From Acanthamoeba sp. SK_2022b (Eukaryota; Discosea; Longamoebia; Acanthamoebidae), in NCBI GenBank assembly GCA_027943245.1, contig JANDJZ010000302.1:1-56905 (forward strand): a stretch of 56,905 nt of DNA, written 5' to 3'. Made by a program: the position numbers and the translations under genes. Positions 43,407 through 53,875 of the stretch are shown in pieces. The notes beneath the pieces are model-generated. The model saw only the letters and a list, made by a program, of their open reading frames with translations. It had not been told where the DNA came from and did no database searches. How positions within the stretch are numbered: the stretch's first letter is position 1; each line of letters opens with the position of its first letter.

Positions 43407-46400
43407 ATGGGGCGCATCCTGATTTACACGCTAGCTGGCGACAGCGCGTGCGCCAAGGCCAAGGAGCTGCTTAAGCAGGCGAAGCCGGGGACTGCTGTCG
43501 TGGAGATTAACCTTACAGATTACCCCAAGCGGGCGAAGGAGATGAAGCGACTTACTGGCAAGCGCAGCGTGCCACAAATCTTCTTCAATTCGCTGCACGT
43601 CGGCGTACGCTCGCCCCACCTTTTCCTTGCGGGTATATTTTTATTTTATTTACCTGTTATTATTTTTTGTGGCTGGCAGGGGGCGGCCGAGTTGTTGGCC
43701 CTTGAGAAGTCGAACAAGCTCGATGAGATGCTCGACAAAGGTACACTGTCGGGGGACGCTTCCACACACACACACACACACACACACGTGTCGCCTGGCG
43801 AACTAACGAGTGGCTTCCCGCAGTCGCGAGGGAGGAGGCACCCACAACGCCTCTGCCGCCCAGCGACAAGGACAAAGTAGCGGCCAAAGGAGGCCACAGG
43901 GGCAGTGGCATTGGGGGCAGTCCGGCCAAGCGAAAACGCACGGCGAACGAGCCCGCCGAATTGGGAGGCAGCGGCTCGAATGACGAGCCGTTGGCAGCCA
44001 CTACCCCGGGCTCGCCGCCAGGTTCGCCCACGCCCGGGAGGTCTCCGCAGCAGGGCAGCGATGCACCGCCGTCCGACCGTGCCGGATCGGAGGAAAGCGA
44101 CATATCCGATGACGAGATCATCACCATCGAGAGCGAAGACGGAGGCCCTCCCAAATCGCACTTCCTTGAGGCTCCTGACGAAGCAGAGATCGAAGAGGTG
44201 CGCCAAGCCACCACGACCTTCAGGCCTTCGTGGGCGTTTCCACTGATTCGCCTTATGCTTTGGTTGCTATTCTTGTGGGCAGATGGACGCGCTGTTCGAC
44301 CAACTGCGACAGGGCGAAGTCGGCCTCAAGCGAAGGGACATAGGGTCGTTCAACAAGGTCAAGGACTGCTTCAGGGCTTTCGAGGTGGTGATGTGGCTCA
44401 TGACACGACTGGGAATCGAGGAAGAGGTACACCTCCTCGCCGATCCTACTTCGTGTTAGGTTTCCTTGTCTAACATGAGCCACCTCTCACCACAGGTGGC
44501 CGTTCGCGTGGGCCAACAACTGCTGCGGCTGGGCTACATCTACCGAGCCAGGGACGGAGGCGAAGAGCCCTTCGCCAACTCCACAGAAATCTTCAAGTTT
44601 GCAACCGACGACGATCCCAACGTGCTCAACATGCGCCGACGGTGGAAGCACAGGCCGCGCCCCTCCTCCGACGTGGCACAGGCGCTCGAGGAACGCCTGC
44701 GCTCCATCCTTGAGACCTACGTATCGCCCGACGGCCGATTAGTGGACTACCCGGGGTGCGCGCCTCGCTCTTGATCAATATGTCTGTACCGCGCTTTCGC
44801 TCATCATCCCACTCGGCCCAACCGCAGGCTCGCCAAGTCGGTCGACTTTCACAGCTACACCAATACGGTCCTGGAGCTCCAGACGATGGACCTAAGCGGG
44901 CTCGGAGAGCCGCAGCTCAAGGCTTTCTTCATCAATGTCTACAATGGCATCGCTCTTCATGGCCTCGCGGTGTTGGGCTCGCCCTCCACCCCTGGAGAGA
45001 GGGCGGCCTTCTTCGACGAGCTGGCCTACGTAGTCGCCGGTCAGCGTTACTCCCTCTACGACATCAAGCACGGCATTCTCAGGTGCGTTTATCCATTTAC
45101 GCGCGTTTGCGCATGCACGCATGGGATGCTTACGTTCTGGCGTTGGCGTGGGCAGGGGCAACCGCAAGCCGCCAGGCGTAGCGGTACGTCGCTTCTCCAA
45201 GTCTGATCCGAGACTCGAGTGGACCATTCGCGAGCTCGACCCGCGACTACACTTTGCGTTGGTGTGCGGCACGCGCTCGTGCTCCCGATTGCGAGTCTAC
45301 CCCACCCGCCCCTACGTCGTGCCCTCTGACTCGCCCTTGGTCGAGCTCCACCCGCACCTGTTCTCCGAGTCCTCGGGCAACCTGGTCACGGTGGACAGTG
45401 ACAAGGAGCTCACCATGGCCACCGAAGAGTACATCGCCGAGACCACTTCCATCGTGTTCGGTACTCTCTCTCCCTCTCCCTCAGGCTTGCTTGCAAGCAT
45501 GAGAATTTGGTGGGCTTCGACGCTAATTTGTTGTCTGCGTGGCTCCCCCCCCCATTGCAGAGCTGCGTCAGGTGTTGATTGCGCGTACGTTCGGGTGGTT
45601 TCACGACGATTTCGGCGGGAGTGACAAGGACCTGCTGGCCTGGATCATTCCCTACTTGCGCGAACCCTCCATCCAGGCCGACTTGGTCGAGTGCCTTCAC
45701 GACCTCCAGTTCGAGGTATGTCCTTATCTCTCCTGGTCATTGATCTCTCTCTCTCTCTCTCTGTGGGTGATGTGTGTGGTGTGCTCTCGCTGGCTTCCAT
45801 ATTGCTCGCCCACATCATCTCACGACATGCGAACACAGGTTCGGTGTGGGCATTGGAACTTTGATCTCAATCTGTGGGAGCGGCCGGTACCGGACGTGGT
45901 AGGAGACAAGGGCCCGCTCATTCTGCCGTGCCCCGGCTTCCGCCGCGAATCGGGCAGCGAGCGCACTGCCGCCATTCGTCTCTTTGGACAGGAGATCGTC
46001 ACCAACGAGACCCACCTCTACCGCACCCACTTCAACAGCCGGTACACCGTCGCCCCTGCGCCAGCGCATCTCTCTCGCTCTTGCAGCTCAGATTGGCGTC
46101 GCTCACTCAACTTTCCTCCCGTGCCCACTGGCTGTGCAGTCCGCACACCAACTTCATGTGCAAGGACACGGACGAGGGGGCGGTGGTCATCTGCCTGGCG
46201 CGGGAGGAAGTCGACGCGGAGCACGGAGCCCAGCCGTCGCTCGCTGCGTCGCGCAAGAAGGCCGGCACAAAGCCACTCAAGAAGTACCGTGTGCTCATCC
46301 GCACTCCCAAGGTACCTTGCATCTCTATTGCCATTATTTTTATTTTATTATGATTCTTATTTTGAGGTTAAACAAATTGTTACGCAATTTGTTACGCAAA

Positions 46401-47676
46401 AGATGGGGCTGACAAGCGTGCGCTTCTAGGCGGACACGCAAATCGTACTGAGCGCATCAGGTCAGAAGGAGCTGTTCGAGTTGCTGCGCGCGGTGTATCC
46501 CTTTGCCGACAAGCGCACGCTGGTGCCCATCGAGGATCCCAAGTTCTGCGAGAGCCTGCTCTCCCTGGACGAAACAATGGTACCGTGTCCTTCTCCTACT
46601 TGCGGTTGTGGCCGAGTTTGAGTCTTGAGACTTCGTGATCACGCGCTCACGGGGTTGGGGGGGGGACGCGTGTGCAGCTCTACATTGAGTACAAGTTCGG
46701 CGTCCTGTACTACAAGGACGGCCAGACCAACGAAGACGACATGTTTGGCAACGTGGACACTTCGCCCGAGTACGAGGAGTTCCTGCTGCTGTTGGGCCAG
46801 AAGGTATCCGCGCAACGTGTGCCACACTGCGAGACTCGTGCGTGTTTGGCGGGTGCTGACACCATCGGGCGGCGTCGACACAGGTGCGACTTCAGGGTTG
46901 GAAGCAGTACGCGGCCGGGTTGGACACGGAGAAGAATCAGACGGGAACGCACTCCATATTCACGACGTGGGACAAGTAAGCAAGCCCCCCTCCCCCACAG
47001 CAAGCTCTACGTCATGCTGATTCGCCTGTCCGCTATGTGTGTGCAACATGTTGTAGCCACGAGATAATGTTCCACGTGAGCACGATGCTGCCGTATTCGA
47101 AGAAGGACAAGCAGCAGATCGAGCGCAAGAGGCACCTGGGCAACGACGCCGTGCTCATCGTCTTCCATGATGGAACCACCCCGTTCCAGCCTCAGTGCAT
47201 CACCTCCAAGTATAGCCAGGTACCCTTCTGCTCCCACTTGCACCGTTTCTTTCTATCCAAGTAACACTAAATCTCTCTCTCGCTCGCTCTCTCGCTCTGT
47301 GTGTCAATCAGATCTATTTGGTGGTGCAGGCGATAAAACAGGAGGGCGGCGAGACCATGTACAGGCTGGGTGTGACGTCGAGGGAAGATGTCCCCGAGTA
47401 CGGTCCACCGCTGCCCAATCCTCCCGTCTTCCTAGCGGGAACGCAGGCCCGCGAGTTCATCTTCAAAAAGAGTACATCACACCTACAACCCACGATCACA
47501 CAAGCACGCGCAGGCGCGTCGGGTGCCACCTAGATTGTAGCTCTTACATCTCTTTTCCCTCCGCGTTAGTGGTCGGCGGGCTCAGGGCAAGCATGAAAGG
47601 ACCCGACTTTGCCAAGCGGATCGCCCACTCGCGAGGCCTGGCGCTCAACTCCTACGCAGAGAAGTACCTGAACTGA
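43407..47676 (+). CDS. Glutaredoxin-DEP-DUF547-RapGAP multidomain protein
   Basis: About 980 residues in some 14 exons. Residues 1-90 are glutaredoxin-like (MGRILIYTLAGDSACAKAKE; RSVPQIFFNSLHVG with the cis-Pro), but the CPYC site reads DSAC, so the nucleophilic Cys is lost. A Ser/Pro/acidic linker follows. A DEP domain spans ~215-340 (SFNKVKDCFRAFEVVMWLM; LLRLGYIYRARDGG). DUF547 spans ~345-525 (KAFFINVYNGIALHGLAV; FALVCGTRSCSRLRVYP). The C-terminal ~250 residues are a RapGAP domain (YIEYKFGVLYYKDGQTNEDD, TTWDN, RHLGNDAVLIVFHDG) with the catalytic Asn of GND. Stop TGA 47674-47676. Likely a GTPase-activating protein for a Rap- or Rheb-like GTPase. Confidence 0.85.
43765..43789. repeat. (CA)n microsatellite in an intron
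   Basis: About 12 CA units just after the exon encoding DEMLDK in the RapGAP fusion gene. Confidence 0.9.
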
Positions 47677-48360
47677 TCGTGACACTGGTCAGTGGCACTC
47701 AGGATTGTGTTGTTGTTACCCGCGTGGGCAGTTTCTGCGAGAACAGCGCTTGTACTTTCCCCTCACGGTGCGAGGCACACGCACGACCACGTTGGCTGCG
47801 TCAATCGTCGCAGCGATCGCGGAAAAGACAGCGTTCTGTAGCACGTTGGTCATGTCGCCATCTTCTCTCTGTCCGTGAGTCTTTGGCACTTCCGCGGAAA
47901 GGTGTTTTTCGACCAACAGGATAATTCGAAAACGCCGTCGGATGATTAATTTTGGTCCCGCATTTCCGCCGCAGAGGAATCCGAGGCACGTTGCCAGGCA
48001 TCCCGGGTCGGGTCGGGAGCTTTTCGCGTGGATGCCGGCCAAGACGCTAAAGGAAACGGGCACGAGCCCCGGCCCGAGTCTAACGGTGGCATGCCAAGGC
48101 GCCGGTAGAGCAGAAGAGAAGAAGCTTCCTGTGCGCTGATACGACAACGCGTACTGATCTCGTACACAAACAGCACGACGTTGGATCGTGGTCAATAGTT
48201 GATTAAAACCACCAGAGGAGGAACAGGCGGCTCTAAATATCTATATCTCTTTCTCTCCTCTTCCTCTTTCCTCGGCCGAGGAGGTGTAATCGAGAACTGC
48301 GTAACAAGAATCGGCCCCTCTTCTATATCACATATTCAGCTCTCGCGACACAAGACGAAG
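47677..48360. other. Spacer between RapGAP fusion and DENN genes
   Basis: 684 bp between two genes on the same strand. It holds the 3' flank of the first and the promoter of the second. No conserved exon or known motif was recognised. Confidence 0.4.
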
Positions 48361-51176
48361 ATGAGTCATTCATACAGCCGAGCCAGTTCCTACACGTTCC
48401 GCACAAGCTCTGCGCGAACCCTACGCACATCGGCCACCATGGCAACTCGAAACAGCAGCGCCATGCTTCGCGAGTTCCTTTGGTGGTCGACAGCCCCAGA
48501 GGGCCAGTACGCTTTCCCTTGCTCATTCTCCCGCAAATCGGCCACGCCGTGCCGGGATCTGATCTCATAAAAACCCTCGATTTTATTCTTTTTTCCAGGC
48601 GGCTGGAGCTTGACCCCGAAGCGATGACGAAGCAAGAACGGCTGAGTCGTATGCTTCATGTACAGAGGGACTCCACACCACTGCCCACCACAGGCCCTCT
48701 CTTTGAGCACTTTATCGTGGTTGGGCTGCCTACTGCCACCGCACAACGCCCCGATATCCTCTTTTCCTACCCTCCCAGCAATCCGTACGTTGCACTTCTT
48801 AGCCACGAGAGCGGTCGGTGTCTGGTGTCTGAGGATCTCTCTTCTCTCCCTCCCCACCAGGGTGGTGATACCGGGTCTGGCCGATTTTTGCTTTCCTTCG
48901 GGCATCATGTCCAAGAAGCTGCGCAAGACCAAGTCGAATAGCAACCTCCTGCAAGTGGTCTACAGCCAGTCCTACCACCACGAGCCAGAGAACGCGTTTG
49001 TGTTCCTGCTGACCACCGCCGAGCGGGAGTTCCTATACGGCGTGTGCGTGATAAAGCACGAGAGCGTGCACGTACGTGTCTTTCCTTCCCAAAAACTCTC
49101 CATCGACGCGCACTGGCTCATGATCGCTTGCTTGCCTTCAATTCAGACCAAGCCGTCGTTCTTTCCCCGCGACAGCCAGGCGCCATCACCCGATGTGCCC
49201 GATGTGGTGGCTCCCCGTTGCTATTGCCTCGTGTCTCGTTTCCCCTTTTTCAAGCTCCACTTCGAAACCATCTACAGCATACTCGGTAAACGAAGCAACT
49301 ATCTCAGTTGATGCATCAGCTTGGTTTGTGTACGCGCCACGCGCGACTCAACTCACGCCAAATCAACGTTGCGTGCCAACACCAGATCTCGAGTATATGG
49401 CAAGCGTATCGGACCTGCAGAGCGCGCCCTCTGGGGTGAGCGCGCGCGAGGTGCAGGCGCCGCCGCTGCTCGCCCACTCGCAGTCGCTGCCGACGATCGT
49501 AGTCCCGGCTCCGGAGAAGAGGAGAAAGAAGATCCGCTTGCGCAGCCGCTCCAACGGGGTCTCCGGCGACTCGAACGCGTCGGCGGCGCAGGACCAGTCG
49601 CCGTTTCCCGGCATCCCTCTCCACACTGTACATAAGATGCCCGACCAACCGGCCGTGGGAGAGAGAACGGGGCCACTCGCCGAGAAGGGCCGAGAACCGC
49701 AGAGCGGCGATGCGACAGGCTCGACAGAGGTGTCGCTCGAGGTGCCCAGCCTCAGCCGCAGCCGCGAACAGGCCCTGATCCGCGAGCGCAGCAGCCTCTC
49801 CGTGCCGAGCAGCGAAGAGAACAGCGCCGTGTGTCAGAGCCCGGTGAACTCAGACGGCAACCTGCCGGCGGAGGACAGCAGCGACTACGACACGGTCGAT
49901 GGCCGCGGCCGGGAGAGCGGATCGGACGACAGCGAGAGCTCCACGCTCGCCGTTCCACCCCGCAAGGGCTCGGACTGGAAGCGAAAGGCCCTCGCAGGCC
50001 GCGGCATCGTCAACGACATCGGCGGAAAGGGAAAGGAGGAGGAGGAGAAGGATCAGGATAAGGAGAACGAGAAGAAGCAGAACCCCGTGATCAAGGTGCT
50101 TCACGAGTACCTCGCGCTGCCCATCCCCAGACCCAACCACACGGCCACCTTCTTCGTGCACAAGGGCCTCCAGACGCTGAGGTTCCATCGGCCCGCGTTT
50201 CAAGACAAGGAACACCTCTTGGCCGAGTTTTGCCTGCCGCTCACCTTCCACCTCCTCTCCCTCGACAACCTCCTCACATTCATCACCGCCTGCCTTCTCG
50301 AGAAGCGGGTGATCGTCTACTCCTCTCGCGTGCGCTACCTCTCTGCCGTCGTGTACGTCGCCCTCCTCCTCCTCCTTTACTTGTTGGCGCGTGGATTGCC
50401 GGGGCTCATCGCCGCCCTCGCCTCCCCAGGCTCTCCGTGATGCCTCTGCTGCGGCCATTCGAGTACCACTCGGTGCACATCCCCATCGTGCCCGACATGC
50501 TCATCGATCTGCTGGACGCCCCGATGCCGTTCATCGTCGGCCTCACCTCGGCCCCGTCGAAGCACAGCTTCGCCAAGGACAGCAAGGAGTTTGTGTTGGT
50601 TGACTTGGACAACGACAAGATCACCACCAAGGACACTCTGTGCCCACTCCCCCAGCTCAAAGAACTGTACGCTTGTGCCTCTTCCCTCCCCTCCCCCCAT
50701 CACTCACTCACGGCGATGGCGACAGGCGCAAGAAGCTGAAGCCGCTGCTGAAGGTGGTGTCGGCCGGGCGACAGAGCGGGAAGGTGCCGTTCGCACCGAC
50801 CGACGAGCAGATGTCCTGCTGCCACGGCGCGGGCCTCATCCTCCAAACCTACTTTTCCACTCTCTTTGCCCACTTCCGCACATACTGCCTTTGCGACAAG
50901 TGCGTTCCTCCTCCCTCCTCCTCCTCCTCCTCAGTGCTTCTTCTTCTTCTTCTTTTGCTCTGTTGATGTGGTGATGGGGCTCATCGATTGCTCGGTCGCA
51001 GGACGGACTCGGAGAAGCCGATCACGGTGTTCCTGAAGGAGTCGTTCCTCAACGATCAGCCACGACCGTTGCGGCCCTTCCTCATCCGTTTCCTCGAGAC
51101 CCGAATCTTCTTCCAGTACTGCGACCAGCGCTTGCGGCAGATCGACGCCCCGCCCACCACCTTCCCCACCTTCTGA
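48361..51176 (+). CDS. DENN-domain protein (putative Rab GEF)
   Basis: DENN proteins act as exchange factors for Rab GTPases. MSHSYSRASSYTFRTSSART opens a Ser-rich start. The upstream DENN part has FEHFIVVGLP, FSYPPSNP, GLADFCFPSG and PRCYCLVSRFPFFKLHFETI. A long Ser/Glu-rich insert, spanning roughly 49390-50080, separates it from the core DENN block: FCLPLTFHLLSLDNLLTFIT, then ACLLEKRVIVYSSRVRYLS and LLRPFEYHSVHIPIVPDML, then FIVGLTSAP and FVLVDLDND. The tail (dDENN) ends PRPLRPFLIRFLETRIF...PTTFPTF with TGA 51174-51176. About eight introns. The Rab partner cannot be told from the sequence. Confidence 0.88.
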
Positions 51177-51458
51177 GTGCGGGATGACCTCAGCGCTCAG
51201 CACCAGCACCATCACCGTCGTCATCACGATATTTGCAGCTTCTTCTTCTTCTTCTTCGCCCTCTTCTTCTCGTCCTGCCTCGTCTGGATAGCCATGCGAT
51301 GGATGGAGCGTGCCGAGAGGAAGGGCGACGCCACAAGGAGGGAGAACATCGCTTCCTCCTTCAAATGTACAGCTCATCTCTTTCTCGCCATCTAGAAGAA
51401 ATAGAACGAACGGGTCAAGTGTATAGGAGAACGAGAGCATTGCCGACCTGGGGTAGGC

Positions 51459-52049
51459 CTACGCGAAGTTCGCCTTGATTTTATTGATGTTCACCTTCTT
51501 GCGGAAGTAGAGCTCCATCGTTCGCTTGTCGTTGAAGCCTTGCAGCGTGCGTCGCAGATCCGCGATATCGACTCCCGCGCACAGCAGGAATTCACGTTCA
51601 ATCACTTCCTCTTCAACCCCGAGTATCTTGAGCAGCGTAGCGACGACAATGCCCGTTCGATCCTTGCCTGCATGACAGTGGATGAGGACGGGGAACTTGA
51701 TGTTGGAGTCTTTCTTCTCGAACAGCCGCATTGCGTCCGCGAGCCACTCGCGAACCTCGGCGGTGTTCGCGTCATATTTATCGATCTTGTTGGGTATGGA
51801 GAGGTGGATCCAATCCACCTGGGGCACGCTGCCATCCCCCTGAGGATCCTTTATCTTCTCAAATTGGCGCGTGTCATCCTCGCCCATGCGTAAGTTGATG
51901 ATGGTTCGCGGCTGTCCCAGCTCCTCCCAAGTGCAGAAGTCGATAAGGCCACACCGCAAAATCTTCCCTTTCGGAATGATGACTCTATCGGGAACAAGCT
52001 GCAGCAACGCCTCACCCACATCACGCCAATTCTTCTTCTTCACCTCCAT
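51459..52049 (-). CDS. Cys-based tyrosine/dual-specificity phosphatase
   Basis: One uninterrupted frame of 196 codons starting MEVKKKNWRDVGEALLQLVP (ATG 52047-52049). The signature VLIHCHAGKDRTGIVVATLL has the CX5R loop CHAGKDR, with the catalytic Cys and Arg and a Lys that recalls PTEN-like CKAGKGR. A WPD-type Asp may lie in DWIHLSIPNK. The AGKDRTG loop occurs in bacterial-type Y_phosphatase3 enzymes, including lipid phosphatases, so the substrate may be phosphotyrosine or phosphoinositide. It is intronless, unlike most neighbours, which could fit later acquisition, though this is only suggestive. Convergent with the DENN gene. Confidence 0.85.
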   Translation of the reverse strand: MEVKKKNWRDVGEALLQLVPDRVIIPKGKILRCGLIDFCTWEELGQPRTIINLRMGEDDTRQFEKIKDPQGDGSVPQVDWIHLSIPNKIDKYDANTAEVREWLADAMRLFEKKDSNIKFPVLIHCHAGKDRTGIVVATLLKILGVEEEVIEREFLLCAGVDIADLRRTLQGFNDKRTMELYFRKKVNINKIKANFA

Positions 52050-52452
52050 GCTTTAATGACTCGTTGCGTGATATTCTCCTTGCCATCTCACCTTGCAATT
52101 ACCTGAATGCAACGCTGTTTTGTTTCCGTGAAAGGGAGTTGCCTCTCGGGGGTGAGGGGTCTACCCTCGGCGTGGGTTTTTTGCTTGGGGCGCTGCGCGT
52201 CTGTTGCACTCCAGCATGGAGCTCTGCAACGTTCTTCAACATGATCGTCATTCTTCGTGTTCAGTGTTTCTCTTCTTTTTCTCTGTTTTTTGCCATTATC
52301 GCCGCTAGCGAACTGAGTGCTTTGGCTCACCCTCGTTGCAACACTCACCACCCCGGGCCGGTTGGTCGCACGTTCAACAACACCGCCAGTCTGAGCGAAT
52401 CCAGTGCATGCAACACAGCAACCCCGACAGCGACAAAGACGACACAAGCAAG
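52050..52452. promoter_or_regulatory. Divergent promoter region: phosphatase and GST
   Basis: 403 bp between the two start codons. No clear TATA box or exon seen. Confidence 0.35.
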
Positions 52453-53625
52453 ATGGGAGACGAGCCAATAGTGATCTACGGCAATCCGGCGAGCCAGCCG
52501 TCGCGTGCAATCATGTGGTGCGTTCGACGCGGTGCCATGAAGGGCTAGCGTATCGAAGCAATGTCTAAAATGCATGCTCTTTGCAGGTTCTGCCATGAGA
52601 ATTCGATTCCGTTCGAGTTCAAGATGGTCGACCTCGGCAAGGGTGAGAACAAGACCAAGGAATTCGTCGACCTCAATCCCAACAAAACTGTTCCCGTTCT
52701 CAACGACAACGGCTTTGTTCTCTATGAAAGGTTGGCACCCGCCTGCAATCACAATTGCGATTTTTGCACTAATTTCAATCTCAATGCAGCGCAGCGATTC
52801 TGTCCTACCTGGCACGACGATTCAAGGTACCTGCCGCATTAAATCTCTTTCTAAGTTATTATTAATATTCATTATTTCAAACAAGGTTGGGTTATTATTA
52901 ATTAAAATCAACATTATTAAGGGCATTTTTTGTTGACTGTGCACAGGTAAAGGACCATTGGTACCCGCAAGAGCCGCGTGCTCGCGGATTGGTGGACCAA
53001 TACCTCCACTGGCACCACACGTACGTACTCCGTCTCTTTCGCTCTTTCGCGTCGTGTTCACCAGCGCCGTCTTCGTTCTTTCAGTCACCTGCGAAAGGGC
53101 GCCGCTTCGCTCTTCTTCTACGCCATGGTGCGGCCCCCACTCGTTCCCGTGCGTTATGGCGCTGTCGTGTGGCCAGTCCTCACCGCGTCCGTTCCCCCGT
53201 CGTGATGCGCCAACGCATAGATCGCACCGCTGTTCGATGGCTCCAAAGATTTTGCTGACGAGAAGAAGGCCGCCATCGTGGACCTGGAGACTTCGCTGCA
53301 GATCATCGACGCGCGGCTGGCCAACACTCAATTCATTGCCGGTGCGTGTGCCACCCATTGTATTGTGCGCGATTGCACGCAGCGTCGCTCACCGTGAGAC
53401 GCACGCACGCACACGACAGGGGATGAGATAAGCATTGCGGACATGCAGGCGGCGACCGAATTCACGCAACACCTGCTGGCCAGCACTTACGACTTCTCGG
53501 CCTACGCCAACATCAACCGATGGCTGGCCGTACTGCAAGAGATGCCCGCCTACTCCAAGACACACTTGCCCGTGGCCGAGCTGTTTGATCAGCTTCGAGC
53601 CTCGCCCAAGCTGCGCTCCTCTTGA
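52453..53625 (+). CDS. Glutathione S-transferase (theta-like)
   Basis: It joins glutathione to electrophiles in the cytosol. Start MGDEPIVIYGNPASQPSRAI at ATG 52453; exon 1 joins through a split Trp codon to FCHENSIPFEFKMVDL. NPNKTVPVLNDNGFVLYE carries the cis-Pro of the thioredoxin fold, and a later exon gives the AILSYL-type end of that domain. The helical C-domain includes WYPQEPRARGLVDQYLHWHH, IIDARLANTQFIAGDEISIA, DMQAATEF and NINRWLAVLQEMPAYSK. The Ser of ASQPSRA is the likely catalytic residue, as in theta enzymes. Ends SPKLRSS, TGA 53623-53625. About five introns. Confidence 0.9.
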
Positions 53626-53875
53626 AGTGTCAAGCGCCCAGCGGAAAAAAAGTTTGGAAATGTAACAGGAAAATGCGAAAGAAATGCGTTACAACGAGAT
53701 TTCGGCGAGGCCTTGGCCGAGCTGAAGTTGGTGAGCGCGAGCTCCGCCGGTGATGGCTTGTCACAAGCTCGCCTCGGCGGTATCTGGCAGCCAACCGCAT
53801 TAATGGCCGCCTGCTGTTCGGGACTCAGCACTCTTTTCATCACACCGCACTGCCGACACATCATCAGCGCCCAGC

